From NCBI GenBank assembly GCA_025024175.1, contig QCXZ01000003.1:61088023-61152022 (forward strand): a stretch of DNA of 64,000 bases, given 5' to 3'. A model generated the notes under the pieces. That model was not told the origin of the DNA. It saw only the letters and a list, made by a program, of their open reading frames with translations, and did no database searches. The position numbers and the translations under genes are program-made. Shown piece after piece: positions 54,683 through 64,000 of the stretch. Position 1 is the stretch's first letter; each line of letters begins with the position of its first letter. Origin of the DNA: Rhyzopertha dominica. Taxonomy: Eukaryota; Arthropoda; Insecta; Coleoptera; Bostrichidae.

Positions 54683-57658
54683 TTAGACTAACAAGTTTGC
54701 CTCTAGGTACTCTTCAACGGAATAAAAACTGTGTTTACGTAGCAATGTGGACACAGATTGCTTAAATTGTCTTATACCAGTAATACACTTGACACACTTT
54801 GGCAATTTATTAAACAATTTTATAGGCATCACCGATGGACTCATAGCAGTGAGACCCAATCTATGTGTAGGCGTAAGTATTCTATCTTTATCTCTCATAT
54901 GATAGAAGTCAGCTCCTGCTCTTTCCAAAGAGTAACCGGACGTTTTAATATAAAGGACCGAAGCTAGTATGTACAAAGACACCACAGTAAGCATTCCCAG
55001 AGATTTAAAAAGAGGTCTGCAAGAGTCACCCCTTTTCTTACCCAGCATCGCACGCATAATCATTTTCTGCCCACGCATAACCCGACCAATTCCACGAGCG
55101 TTACCCCAGCAGAGAATTCCATAGTTAAGAGAGGACTGAACGTAACTATAATAGTATAGTCTCAAGTGATCCAAATCTATCCTGTCCCTCAACTGGCGAA
55201 TAATAAAACACTGAATAGCCAGGCTTTTTAAAATCTTGTTTATGTGGAAAGTCCAGGACAAACCCGAATCGACTGTGAGACCAAGGAACCTACACGACTC
55301 CTTCTGCTCAATTGTAATACTATTGATCTTGACAAGGAGGCTTTTGTCAATCCTCTTAGTGGAAAACAAAATTAGTTCAGTTTTTAAATTATTCAGGACC
55401 AAGCCATTGGTTGTACAATACTGCTGCACTGCTGCAACCGCACTACATGCACTAGTACTCAAATCAGAAATATTTTTTTCGGATACGACTACACTGGTGT
55501 CGTCAGCATAAAGAACTGCGAATGTGTCGAGGTGTTTAACGAGGTCGTTAATGAAAATTATGAATAATAGTGGGCCAAGTAGACTGCCCTGTGGAACACC
55601 ATGTGAAACCGATAGCGGCTCAGAGCACACAGTGTTTGCATCGTTACATCTCAAAGATACACTTTGATGTCTCCCTGTAAGATACGACCGCAGCCAATCC
55701 AATGGCGTACCTCTAATACCATACCCATAGCACTTAGACAACAGTAAATTGTGATCAATTACATCAAATGCCCTCCTCTGATCAAAGAATACCCCCGCAA
55801 CAAGGGAACCCTGGTCCAAATTCTTTACTATGCAGTTATAAAAACTCAAGACAGCATCCTGCGTCGATTTACTTTTGCGGAATCCGAATTGTTGCCCCGA
55901 AAAAAAACTGTTCTTTTCTAAAAAGTTTAAAACTTTACTGTAATAGGCTTTCTCTAAGATTTTCGAAAAAACCGAGAGCAAGGAGATTCCGCGGTAGTTG
56001 CAAATATCATGTTTAGAGTTTTTCTTATAAACTGGTATAACGACAGCCGTCTTCAGTATCGATGGAAAAATTCCATGTTCAAAAGACATATTTATAAGAT
56101 CCAAAAGCTGATCAATGACTAGGTCAATAACCTGTTTAAAGATGAAACATGGGACACTGTCAAAACCACATGATTTCTTAGTTGACACGTCGGTGACTAT
56201 ATGTAATAGTTCGTCGCGTGTAACAGGGCTTAGATACATACTGTATTTTACTGATTGTGTATTGTTAGCTGTTAGAATATTAGAATTGTCAACCAGTTCA
56301 GCTGTAGAATTAACAAAAAACATGTTAAATTCGTTAGCCGCAGTCTTCGAATCTGTGATAGTGTCTCCATTCTCGTTAATAAAATATTCAGGATATCTCT
56401 TATTTTTTGTAGCAGGAAGTTCGTTTTTGATTAATGACCAAGCAGTCTTACATTTATTCGATGACTCCTGAAGCAGCCTATTGTTATATGATTTTTTTGC
56501 CATAGCAATTGTACGTAAGTAATGAGCTTTGAGAATTTTGTATCGCTCACGAATAATACTACTATTGGTTGCTTTATAGATTTTATAAAGGTCTCTGACA
56601 GCACTACAGGTCTCACGAATCTCAGGTGTAAACCATGATTCCGATTTACGATTGCGTTTTTTTGTACATGTCTTTAGCGGATAAGCTTTATTAAATGCAT
56701 CGCAAAACAGACCATGAAATTTGTTAAACCTATCCTCCAAAGTCTCCCCACTTTGCACCTCAGTCCAATTAGTGCCTTTCAAAATGTTTCGAAAATTAGT
56801 GAGATTTAGTTTACTATTGATATTTCTATAAGTTGTAGCTATTGGTGGCTCAGTAAAAGCGAAACATTGAAAAGAAACCATCTGCAAAAAATGATCTGAT
56901 ATATCAGTGTAAATAACACTAGAGGCAATCAATTTAGAATCGACATTAGCAAAAATGTTGTCAATTGTACTACTGATAGTCTTGGAAACACGAGTGGCTT
57001 CATTAATTAACTTTGTACAGTTATAACTAAATAAAATATTCTGTACATTATCAGAAAAATTGTCTGTAACAGTGTTGTCAAAATTTGCATTAAAATCTCC
57101 ACATATAAATACATTGCGATTAGCGATTACAATTTCATCACACAAGTCCTCTAGAGAATTCAAAAACATCATCTTATCTGCATGTGGGGAGCGATAAACG
57201 CAGCCAATGTAATAAGTGATTTTGTTTATCGTACAACTAATAAAAGCGCATTCAAAAATGAATTCAGTCTTCATACCTTTAATATTTAAATTTACAAACT
57301 GGATATCATTTCGGACAAATATGGCGACGCCGCCACCCCTAGCCGATGTCCTGGTGAAGTAGTCGGACAGTACATATGGACCAAGAAGTACGTTGGAAAT
57401 TTCTTCAGTATTACACCACGTTTCGGAAATGCACACGACACAAGGCATGTCCAAACTCACGAGAAGTTGAAGTAGCTCAGACGATTTTTTCCTTAGGCTT
57501 CTGATGTTAATATGACAGATTGAGATTTTTTGTTTTGAGAGTGTAACTTGGGTATTTGACGAAGAATCAAACATGTCGTTATTACTGGATCTTATGTAGG
57601 TGGGTTTATAATCCTTCTTGGATGAAAAAACCTTTGGATTCGCGCACCTCGGGGCCAA
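54683..57658 (-). CDS. Retrotransposon ORF2: endonuclease and reverse transcriptase
   Basis: An uninterrupted frame of 991 codons. The endonuclease occupies about residues 45-270: CHINIRSL, ISETWC, GGGVAIFVRND, VYRSPHAD, CGDFNANF and SDHFLQMV. The reverse transcriptase spans about residues 490-760: ISLLSVFSKILEKAYYSKVL, GFRKSKST, FFDQRRAFDVIDH, GVPQGSLLGPLLFIIFINDL and the catalytic LYADDTS. A C-terminal region with typical CLFNKLP-type ending follows. Translation may instead begin at MFDSSS (57574). The intact frame implies recent insertion. It cleaves target DNA and primes reverse transcription of its own RNA. Confidence 0.92.
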   Translation of the reverse strand: MAPRCANPKVFSSKKDYKPTYIRSSNNDMFDSSSNTQVTLSKQKISICHINIRSLRKKSSELLQLLVSLDMPCVVCISETWCNTEEISNVLLGPYVLSDYFTRTSARGGGVAIFVRNDIQFVNLNIKGMKTEFIFECAFISCTINKITYYIGCVYRSPHADKMMFLNSLEDLCDEIVIANRNVFICGDFNANFDNTVTDNFSDNVQNILFSYNCTKLINEATRVSKTISSTIDNIFANVDSKLIASSVIYTDISDHFLQMVSFQCFAFTEPPIATTYRNINSKLNLTNFRNILKGTNWTEVQSGETLEDRFNKFHGLFCDAFNKAYPLKTCTKKRNRKSESWFTPEIRETCSAVRDLYKIYKATNSSIIRERYKILKAHYLRTIAMAKKSYNNRLLQESSNKCKTAWSLIKNELPATKNKRYPEYFINENGDTITDSKTAANEFNMFFVNSTAELVDNSNILTANNTQSVKYSMYLSPVTRDELLHIVTDVSTKKSCGFDSVPCFIFKQVIDLVIDQLLDLINMSFEHGIFPSILKTAVVIPVYKKNSKHDICNYRGISLLSVFSKILEKAYYSKVLNFLEKNSFFSGQQFGFRKSKSTQDAVLSFYNCIVKNLDQGSLVAGVFFDQRRAFDVIDHNLLLSKCYGYGIRGTPLDWLRSYLTGRHQSVSLRCNDANTVCSEPLSVSHGVPQGSLLGPLLFIIFINDLVKHLDTFAVLYADDTSVVVSEKNISDLSTSACSAVAAVQQYCTTNGLVLNNLKTELILFSTKRIDKSLLVKINSITIEQKESCRFLGLTVDSGLSWTFHINKILKSLAIQCFIIRQLRDRIDLDHLRLYYYSYVQSSLNYGILCWGNARGIGRVMRGQKMIMRAMLGKKRGDSCRPLFKSLGMLTVVSLYILASVLYIKTSGYSLERAGADFYHMRDKDRILTPTHRLGLTAMSPSVMPIKLFNKLPKCVKCITGIRQFKQSVSTLLRKHSFYSVEEYLEANLLV

Positions 57659-57827
57659 ATAGATGGATCGCCACTCCTGTCCAGATTATCCAGGTCGATA
57701 GTCACCTTGAAGCGGGAGAAAGAGCTATCGTATTTATCCTCCAAAATACTACATTGAGCTTCTGGAAACGATTTCGAGAGATAAGCCTGGAGAGTTTCGC
57801 TGGAGATACCTTTTGAAATAACAGTAG
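57592..57827 (-). pseudogene. Retrotransposon ORF1, C-terminal fragment
   Basis: The frame reads ...KGISSETLQAYLSKSFPEAQ, then a segment ending FKVTIDLDNLDRSGDPSIWP, then RGARIQRFFHPRR and TAA at 57594-57592. This is the usual C-terminal shape of ORF1 in CR1/Jockey-type elements. It overlaps the annotated beginning of ORF2 in another frame. The 5' part is missing, as expected for incomplete reverse transcription. Confidence 0.65.
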
Positions 57828-57840
57828 CCTCGGGTTTTCA

Positions 57841-60800
57841 CCACTCTCTTTCTTACATATTAGGCTACAAAACGAAGTGAAAGAAAGTATACCGATTTAT
57901 TTAAATTTTTTGAGAATTTGAGAAAGGTAAGTATGACAATTTTTCAAATAGTGCCCTGTATAGCTATTTAAAGAAACCAATTTTGGAAAAATTAACCATT
58001 AATATTAATCTCCTGGAAACTCCCTCCAAATGAGTCCTAGGTCGTTAAATTTGGTTGAAGCCTTTAAAAGATATAGCATCTAGAAGTTTCGATGCTATTT
58101 TGCTTGCTTTTGAGGTTACCAAGGCAACCAGAGAAAAAATGTTGAAACAACAGAGATTCTAAACATTCTACTTTCCACCTATATTTTATCGGCAAATTTT
58201 TTATTTAGTACTTGTAAAGTGACGTCAAATACGCCCCTAGGGGGAAATTTAGCAACTTTAAAATATTTTTAGTGAATTTCTCTGGTACGTTATTATTGAA
58301 TTTTTTTTCTCAAAGTATACATTCTATTTTAGTTAATTTATTTTTTGTGATTCATCATAAATGTTTGCTTAAAATATATTGTGGATATGCTCAGTTATTG
58401 CAACGAATTGATGAGCAGGGACTATTATACCATGAACTATATTTATACCCATTTTTCTTGGAAATTTAAAAGTATCGATCATAGATTATTAGACAATAAT
58501 GCGTTTGATTGATTGGTTTACATTTTACTAAGCCCGTGAAAAATCGTCGTAGATTAGTTTTTTTAAAAACTCTTTAGTTTAGTTTTCATTCTTACATATG
58601 CTATTACTGTGTCTTTCTGTACTAAGTTTTCCTATTTCGCATGTATCAAGTATCACTGCAAGTTAAAATTAATTTTGCACCATACCACAACGAAATATTT
58701 TCTGTTTAAGCGAATGGAGACCGTCTAACTTGGTATCATATTGAAAGTCGATGATTTTTTTCAAATAGAAATTAAATAACCTGATTTTGAATACCTTGCG
58801 TTACTGTGTTTTCGAATTCTAGCTCAAACGCCTAAAGAGCATGACAAGTACAGTTCATTAGGTTGAGGAATTTCATGTAAAACATATAAATGCTAAGTGC
58901 TATTTCATGGTTTATAGTAAATGTCATATAAAATGCTATCCGGCAACATATTTCATTCAGATATATTGATAAAATCGTAGAATGGCATTAGTTTTTAGGA
59001 TTTGTATCTACACTACAAAAGAGTATTGCTATAGTATCAAGCAACGATGCAGAGGGTTTTACAGCTTGATGGTCGGCCATCGTAAACTATTGGGAGTAGT
59101 GGCATGCTTCAAAGTTCCTAAATTGGCCGTATTCAAAAAAATCTTGTTGGCTAAAATTTTAACTTTTCCACGATAAATTTTTGAAATGTGTTAGTTTTTG
59201 GATACGGTCCACTCCACTGCAAAACAGTGGAACGTGCCGAACCCGTCTTGTTATTTACGAAAGCTTCAAGTAATACTTGTAAACCATTGTGAGCGGTAAT
59301 CGGTTGTTTGTATAATGAGTCTCATAGATCGTTGCTTGATACTTTAAACACGCAATCCTCCATAATGGTTTCGTCATTCATCAAAAATCTTTTACCTTTC
59401 AAGTAATGGCCACTTTTCTGGCCAATGATCAACCAGTTAGAAACGAGTTCCACCAATTTTTCTCAATGCAATCAACAGTTTTACAAAAAAAACAATACAC
59501 CTTTGAATACTTTTCTGAAGCTTTTTTATATTATTTTCTTTCGCGTATACTTATACTTATATATCTTATATCTTTTGAACGCTGAAATTGTATGGATCTT
59601 TCGTCTACATTAGCAGGCTGGTTCAAAAACTGTAATAAATTTCATTTGACGGTACTAGACAACTTTAATGCCAAAGCAATGCTTTTTGGAGTGGTTGCTG
59701 AACTTTGTTGATATTCTTCCAAGAGCTTTGGAAAATACTTGAAACTTGACTAAACTTATGCACATTAAACATAGACATCTTATTTATAATACATCGTAGT
59801 TAACAACCATATCAACTCATGTTTATTTCTTTTCTAAGCTAACTAGACGGAATCATAAACAAATACCTAGTAACCAACAGAATCACAATTAGCAATAAAG
59901 AGTTACGCATTTATTTGGTAGTGTTTCAAGCAATTTTGCGTTGAAGAAAAAAATCATTCGATATAATGATACCATTATTATAAAATACTACGAGAATTTA
60001 ACCCAGTCGGTCCATTGAAGTTACTTAAAAGCAAAAACATAATCAACCCTGGTAGAAGTGTTATTTATTTTTTCTTTTACCGATTTGTACAGCCCATTCA
60101 AGTCAGAGCTCCAGACATACCTATCTTTATTGCTTATTGAAATGTACATTGAAGTTTCTCTAATCGAATACGTTGAAACATTTCCGTTATCTGCATTTAT
60201 TAATATAACCTTGTTATTTATCGATACATTCACACTTAAGGCTAAATAAAACCGGCTTTCGCTCATCCGAAGATGATATTTCATACCGAAATTTATCGGA
60301 TCTCGTATATTTTGTTGGTTCGTCGATTTGCTTGCGACATTCCGTTCATAATAAAAATGGTATACTCGTTGTATTCTCTACTTTTGAAATCGTTGAAATA
60401 TCGCACTACATGTGTAAAGATCACGCTTCTAGGTAACAACGAATTGTCTTGTGTCCACTACATTTCTCACAAGGCTGCAGACATGTCTGTGGTGAACGGG
60501 AAGAATCTAGAATATTCACGCTGCTTGCATTTCTCTCCGCAGGTAAAGCAAGAAACCTTTAGAGGCAAGAAAATGAAACTAAAATAAAGGCAAGGTGGGA
60601 ACGCTGGGGAACTTGAGCCCAGGTAGACGGAGTTCAAGGTCACAAAAGACCAGCTGCCCACTTTATCAATACAGGAAAAACAAATATTGATGTATTTTAG
60701 TAATGCCGCCTGTCTGAAAATTGTTTGCAGCTAAAGTTCTGAGAGAGAAGTTGCTATAAATTAAAACAGTTCTGGGAAAGAAAACTGCTGGATATTGCAA

Positions 60801-61319
60801 TTTATATTTAAAAAAAATATTTATATTTTATGTATGTGTGGATTACTTTGCTAAGTGGCTGGTCAATTCAATGCATTTTCTTTTTGGTTCAACTTGATTC
60901 GTTTTGGATATGTAGGATATTTTTCAAATTTGACCGAATTCTTTTGACGCCCATATCTCAGTTGTTATAGCAGCTATCAAAAAAATCCGCACTATAGGAC
61001 AGCGTAATTCATTGTTTTTTCAAATTTAAATAATTTTAAATAAAATTTTTATAAAGTATACAATATTTAATTTAATATACTACCCTTGCCAAATGCAGTT
61101 GTATTTAAGACATTCTTTAAAATTTTGCATATGTTTATTTCTGTATTTCCCATTTTACAGTCTCATTCATGTTTACAAAATTGGTTTAAGGCGGCTTTGA
61201 TGATCTTTATATTAATTCATTTGCCAATTAACTCTTAAAAGTGCAGAAAATATGACAACTTAGATAAATATAACATAGATAAATAGAATGCTACAAAGCA
61301 AAAGAATAAAACTTGAGCA
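57841..61319. other. psq: psq intron, middle part
   Basis: About 3.5 kb of AT-rich sequence. Short frames (for example 60021-60284 minus) show no recognised domain, and no exon is supported. Confidence 0.45.
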
Positions 61320-61770
61320 GTTAATCTGCATCGCAACAGATACCCCAAACGTCGACACTAGAAGACAATTTGGGGAATTTCGGGTCATTTTCTAAACCAA
61401 AGCCAAAATTTCACAACAAAGACGTGGTAAACGTATTGGCGTAGATACGAGACGAGTATATGAACGCACATCCTCATGCGTCGAGTAGGGAAATTGACAG
61501 AGATGGGAGTTACTCGAAATAAGAAAGTTTTGACCATAAAGTCTAAGGTACACAACTTACATATAGGGTATTAAAAGAGAAGAATAAATTATGTCAATGG
61601 TGCAAACCTGCATGAAAATCCATTATTTGGACTCATGAAGCCTACGAATCGAGCGTTGGGATTTTAGACTTATTTTTCATCAGAGTAAGACAATTGGTCA
61701 AAATTTTTGTGCCAAAAAATCTGTTGTATTAGGTAATCATTTGTTTTTAAGACGCATAATTAAGTTTTAT
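61320..61770 (+). pseudogene. Decayed mariner-like transposase fragment
   Basis: A plus-strand patch around 61455-61500 reads NPHASSREIDRDGSYS in frame, a pattern typical of the HTH part of insect mariner-like transposases. It is followed at 61590-61640 by GANLHENPLFGLMKP, resembling the region after the first catalytic Asp. Stops interrupt it, so it is only a relic. Confidence 0.5.
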
Positions 61771-61910
61771 ATTTCTGATGAAGATTACCTGCGTTTTTCA
61801 TAAATTATACCCCATCATGAAGCCCTATACTGAATTTAAGAGAGACAAACTGAACAAAAAGATAACAGAACAACATGAAGAACATAGGTGAAATAAGAAT
61901 CGAACAGAAC

Positions 61911-62119
61911 AAATTCAGAAAACTAATATTGTGTATTGCCTCCTCGAGCTCGGATTACGGCTTCTATGCGTCTTGGCATCACCTCAAAGAGGTTCCGAAT
62001 CAAGGTTTTCCCATTCTCGTACTAGTGCTTCCCTGAGTGCTGCCAAATTTGAGCTCTGATCTTTCTTCCAAGCATATCCCAGATGTGCTCTATCGGATTT
62101 AAGTCCGGGCTTCTTGCTG

Positions 62120-62174
<55 letters not shown>

Positions 62175-62590
62175 CCAAAAGTTATCGCCGACAAATGGGC
62201 CAAAAGGAACAAAATGGGGCTCCAAGATATCGCGAATGTACCTATCCGAATTCAGTCTGTTTCCATGAACCACCACTAATTCCGTTCAAGCTTCAACACC
62301 AATGCCTCCCCATACCATCATCGAGCCACCCCCATAGCTAAGCCTTGGAACGATATTGCATTGTGAAAATCTTTCTCCAGTTCGTCTCCATACTCGCTGG
62401 CGACCATCTGGTGATCGGGGACAAAATCTGGATTGAAGAACTTTGCTCCATTCCTCAATGCCCCAGTTGCGATGTTCTCTGGCGAAGCGCAGTTAATTCT
62501 GGATCGTTTGCTGGTCTTCTTGCACTTAATCCATACTCCTTCAACCTTCTCCTTACAGTTCTTTCACTTACATGGCGGATGATGCTTTTG
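61911..62590 (-). mobile_element. Tc1-like transposase relic interrupted by (TA)n
   Basis: The minus strand reads a Tc1-family DDE domain in pieces: GRHW-type sequence around 62340, VVHGNRLNSDRYIRDILEPH, FGPFVGDNFWL, then an AT run, then PARSPDLNPIEHIWDMLGRK and IRAQIW. The segment that should hold the second catalytic Asp and flanks is replaced by TA repeats. Frame changes occur on both sides. It lies in the psq intron, antisense to psq. Confidence 0.85.
62123..62172. repeat. (TA)n microsatellite inside transposase relic
   Basis: About 24 TA units fall exactly between the two conserved transposase blocks. Frames rich in alternating Tyr and Ile here are artefacts of this run. Confidence 0.95.
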
Positions 62591-62636
62591 ACTCAAAGAG
62601 TCAAAATATTTACCACCTAAAGCAAAACAAATAGTT

Positions 62637-62993
62637 TTGAATGTTTATGAAAATATAAAAAATGCAAAGGGAGAAAGTAGAGCCATCGCTAAAACCAGTA
62701 GAATGACCAAAATTTCACAGTCAACTTGGAGAAATATACCTGTAAATGGAATTCAAGACATAAAAGAGCGAAAGGACGTTGCTTCGTCGAGGGTTTTTAA
62801 ATATGATCACGCAAATGTAATACGACGTATGGTTTATGAGGCATGCAAAAATAATTTTGTATTAACAAATGAGGAATTACACAAGAAAATTAAAATTGAG
62901 CTAAAAATTATAATTGTAAGTGCTTATGGAATCTTTCGGAATTGGGTATTTGCCATGTATTTATATTTTATTAAATTGCATATTAATAGGTAG
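62637..62993 (+). pseudogene. Fragment of an insect DNA-transposon HTH region
   Basis: The frame contains HANVIRRMVYEACKNNFVLT and NEELHKKIKIE, a pattern resembling the N-terminal region of Tc1-like transposases found widely in insect genomes (V-I-R-x-x-V-Y-x-x-x, then an L-x-x-L-K repeat). No catalytic domain follows. It is tentative. Confidence 0.4.
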
Positions 62994-64000
62994 CATGTAA
63001 TCCACAAAACAGCTGTGGCAGCTTATAAATTTGAAAAAATGGATCGTAAGGTGTATTTTTAGTATTAAAAATGTGAGTATTTAAAGGGACCGCCAAAACG
63101 CGAACATATTGGCCGTGACGTCAGGTGTCTTGTAAATGGCCGCTTGTTTACATCTGGGATCAGCGCGTCACGCGTCAGCCTCAGCCCGTCAATTTATCAG
63201 ATTCCTGTTTTGCGTTCATTTTGTGACAAGCGAATTAAAATACTCCAAGAAAAAGTGAAATACTTATGAGTTATGACTACTGAAGGCATGTTCACTCTTA
63301 TGGAATTTGTGTACAGCGACGAGCGGTTCAACGCGGCGGAGATGAGGAACGTAAAAGCAAAAGCAACAGCATAAGTGAACTTTTTATCAAATTAACGTAG
63401 CATTGATAATTTGATCACAGTGGGTTGTTGGAAATATACTACTTGTAAACATAAAAATGTAAGAATCATAAACTTACCCTAAACTTGACATCTATTTTAG
63501 AGGTCAGGATAAATATAAATTGCCATTTATTTTCTGGGCTTTTTTTGGCTAACAGTCGAATATATGGGGAACAACTTCGTTCATTATTATAACATTTCCC
63601 TCTATCAACTTAAAACGCATATAATTTTTCATATCATCTTCAAGCTATAACAAAATGGAAACTGAATGGTAAACACTTATAACCTCAAAAAGAATAATAA
63701 AACTTACAGTAAGAATTAAGATTTCCTTCACAACAGAAAAATGATAATCTCAAGGAACGGTTACAAAAATATTGTTAACTGTACTGACTGAAGTACTTTT
63801 ATAACCATGTACAAAACAACACTTGTTTTGTTTTCCATAGATAATAGATGCTTGTAAAGCTACACAAATCATTTTTTGGTGCGACCTCTTACACCGTCCT
63901 TTCAATAAACACCAAACAAAAGCTTTTCCAATACAAGAATGATACTACTACACCATTAAACAGTATGCTCCTCGGTAATGTTGACATGACAGTTGACGTC
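62994..64000. other. psq: psq intron, right part
   Basis: No exon is seen. A GC-richer patch at 63110-63200 has a few CpGs, but no open frame and no clear promoter motif. Confidence 0.4.

Larger units (their letters stand above)
54497..57840 (-). mobile_element. Non-LTR retrotransposon, 5'-truncated, inside the psq intron
   Basis: On the minus strand: the end of ORF1, a complete ORF2, an untranslated tail of about 150 nt, and a 3' (GAATGAAT)n-type tail (plus ATTC repeats at 54497-54530). A tetranucleotide 3' tail with APE-type endonuclease plus reverse transcriptase and no RNase H suggests the Jockey/CR1 group. The clade is not certain. A clear target duplication was not found. Confidence 0.85.

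Noticed and set aside
62083..62276. Frames with long alternating Tyr-Ile
   Set aside because: They are artefacts of translating the TA microsatellite.

Overview
The window is nuclear DNA of an insect. It is AT-rich, intron-dominated and full of DNA transposons, with a few single unresolved bases. It holds the BTB gene lola (longitudinals lacking) on the minus strand and, head-to-head with it on the plus strand, the first coding exon of what is most likely pipsqueak (psq). In Drosophila lola and psq are also neighbours (47A), so this appears to be the conserved pair. A beetle or other holometabolous insect is plausible, but the sequence does not settle it.

Layout from right to left along lola. 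A probable divergent promoter with GAGA runs and a perfect CRE lies at about 43.5-44.5 kb. The BTB exon with the start codon is 43453-43273. The rest of the BTB plus the acidic linker is 42383-41633 and ends in phase 1. A terminal exon with a pipsqueak-type helix-turn-helix is 40267-39999. A 90-nt exon, phase 1 in and out, is 39941-39852. From 36.3 kb to the left edge lie 29 more mutually exclusive terminal exons. Twenty-eight carry a C2HC plus C2H2 zinc-finger pair and one carries a FLYWCH finger. With the HTH exon that makes 30 alternative C-termini, one of them cut by the window edge. Every complete one starts after AG in the same phase and carries its own stop codon. About half have an AATAAA within roughly 65 nt of the stop, and some others have one farther off. 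Several lack an in-frame ATG and are recognisable only from acceptor, phase and finger pattern. One constant BTB module is therefore joined to one DNA-binding cassette per transcript. In Drosophila lola this includes trans-splicing.

The most unusual structure is at 36860-38866, in the intron between the 90-nt exon and the first zinc-finger cassette. Thirteen short inverted repeats each have the same flanks, TACCTC on the left and usually CTAC on the right. On the transcribed strand each reads AG|16-28 nt hairpin|GAG|GT, so each looks like a micro-exon folded on itself. Four alternate with a second hairpin family. A third hairpin family sits in the preceding intron (40858-41250).

The remainder is mobile DNA: a deleted mariner inside one cassette's 3' region, several decayed Tc1/mariner-type transposases, a 1-kb foldback palindrome, two hAT-like elements with 8-bp target duplications, a Penelope-like relic with a GIY-YIG fragment, repeats carrying type-I hammerhead-like cores, a tandem triplication of one zinc-finger cassette, and a non-LTR retrotransposon with an intact 991-codon ORF2 in the psq intron. 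Right of 52 kb I found only intronic sequence and transposon remains.
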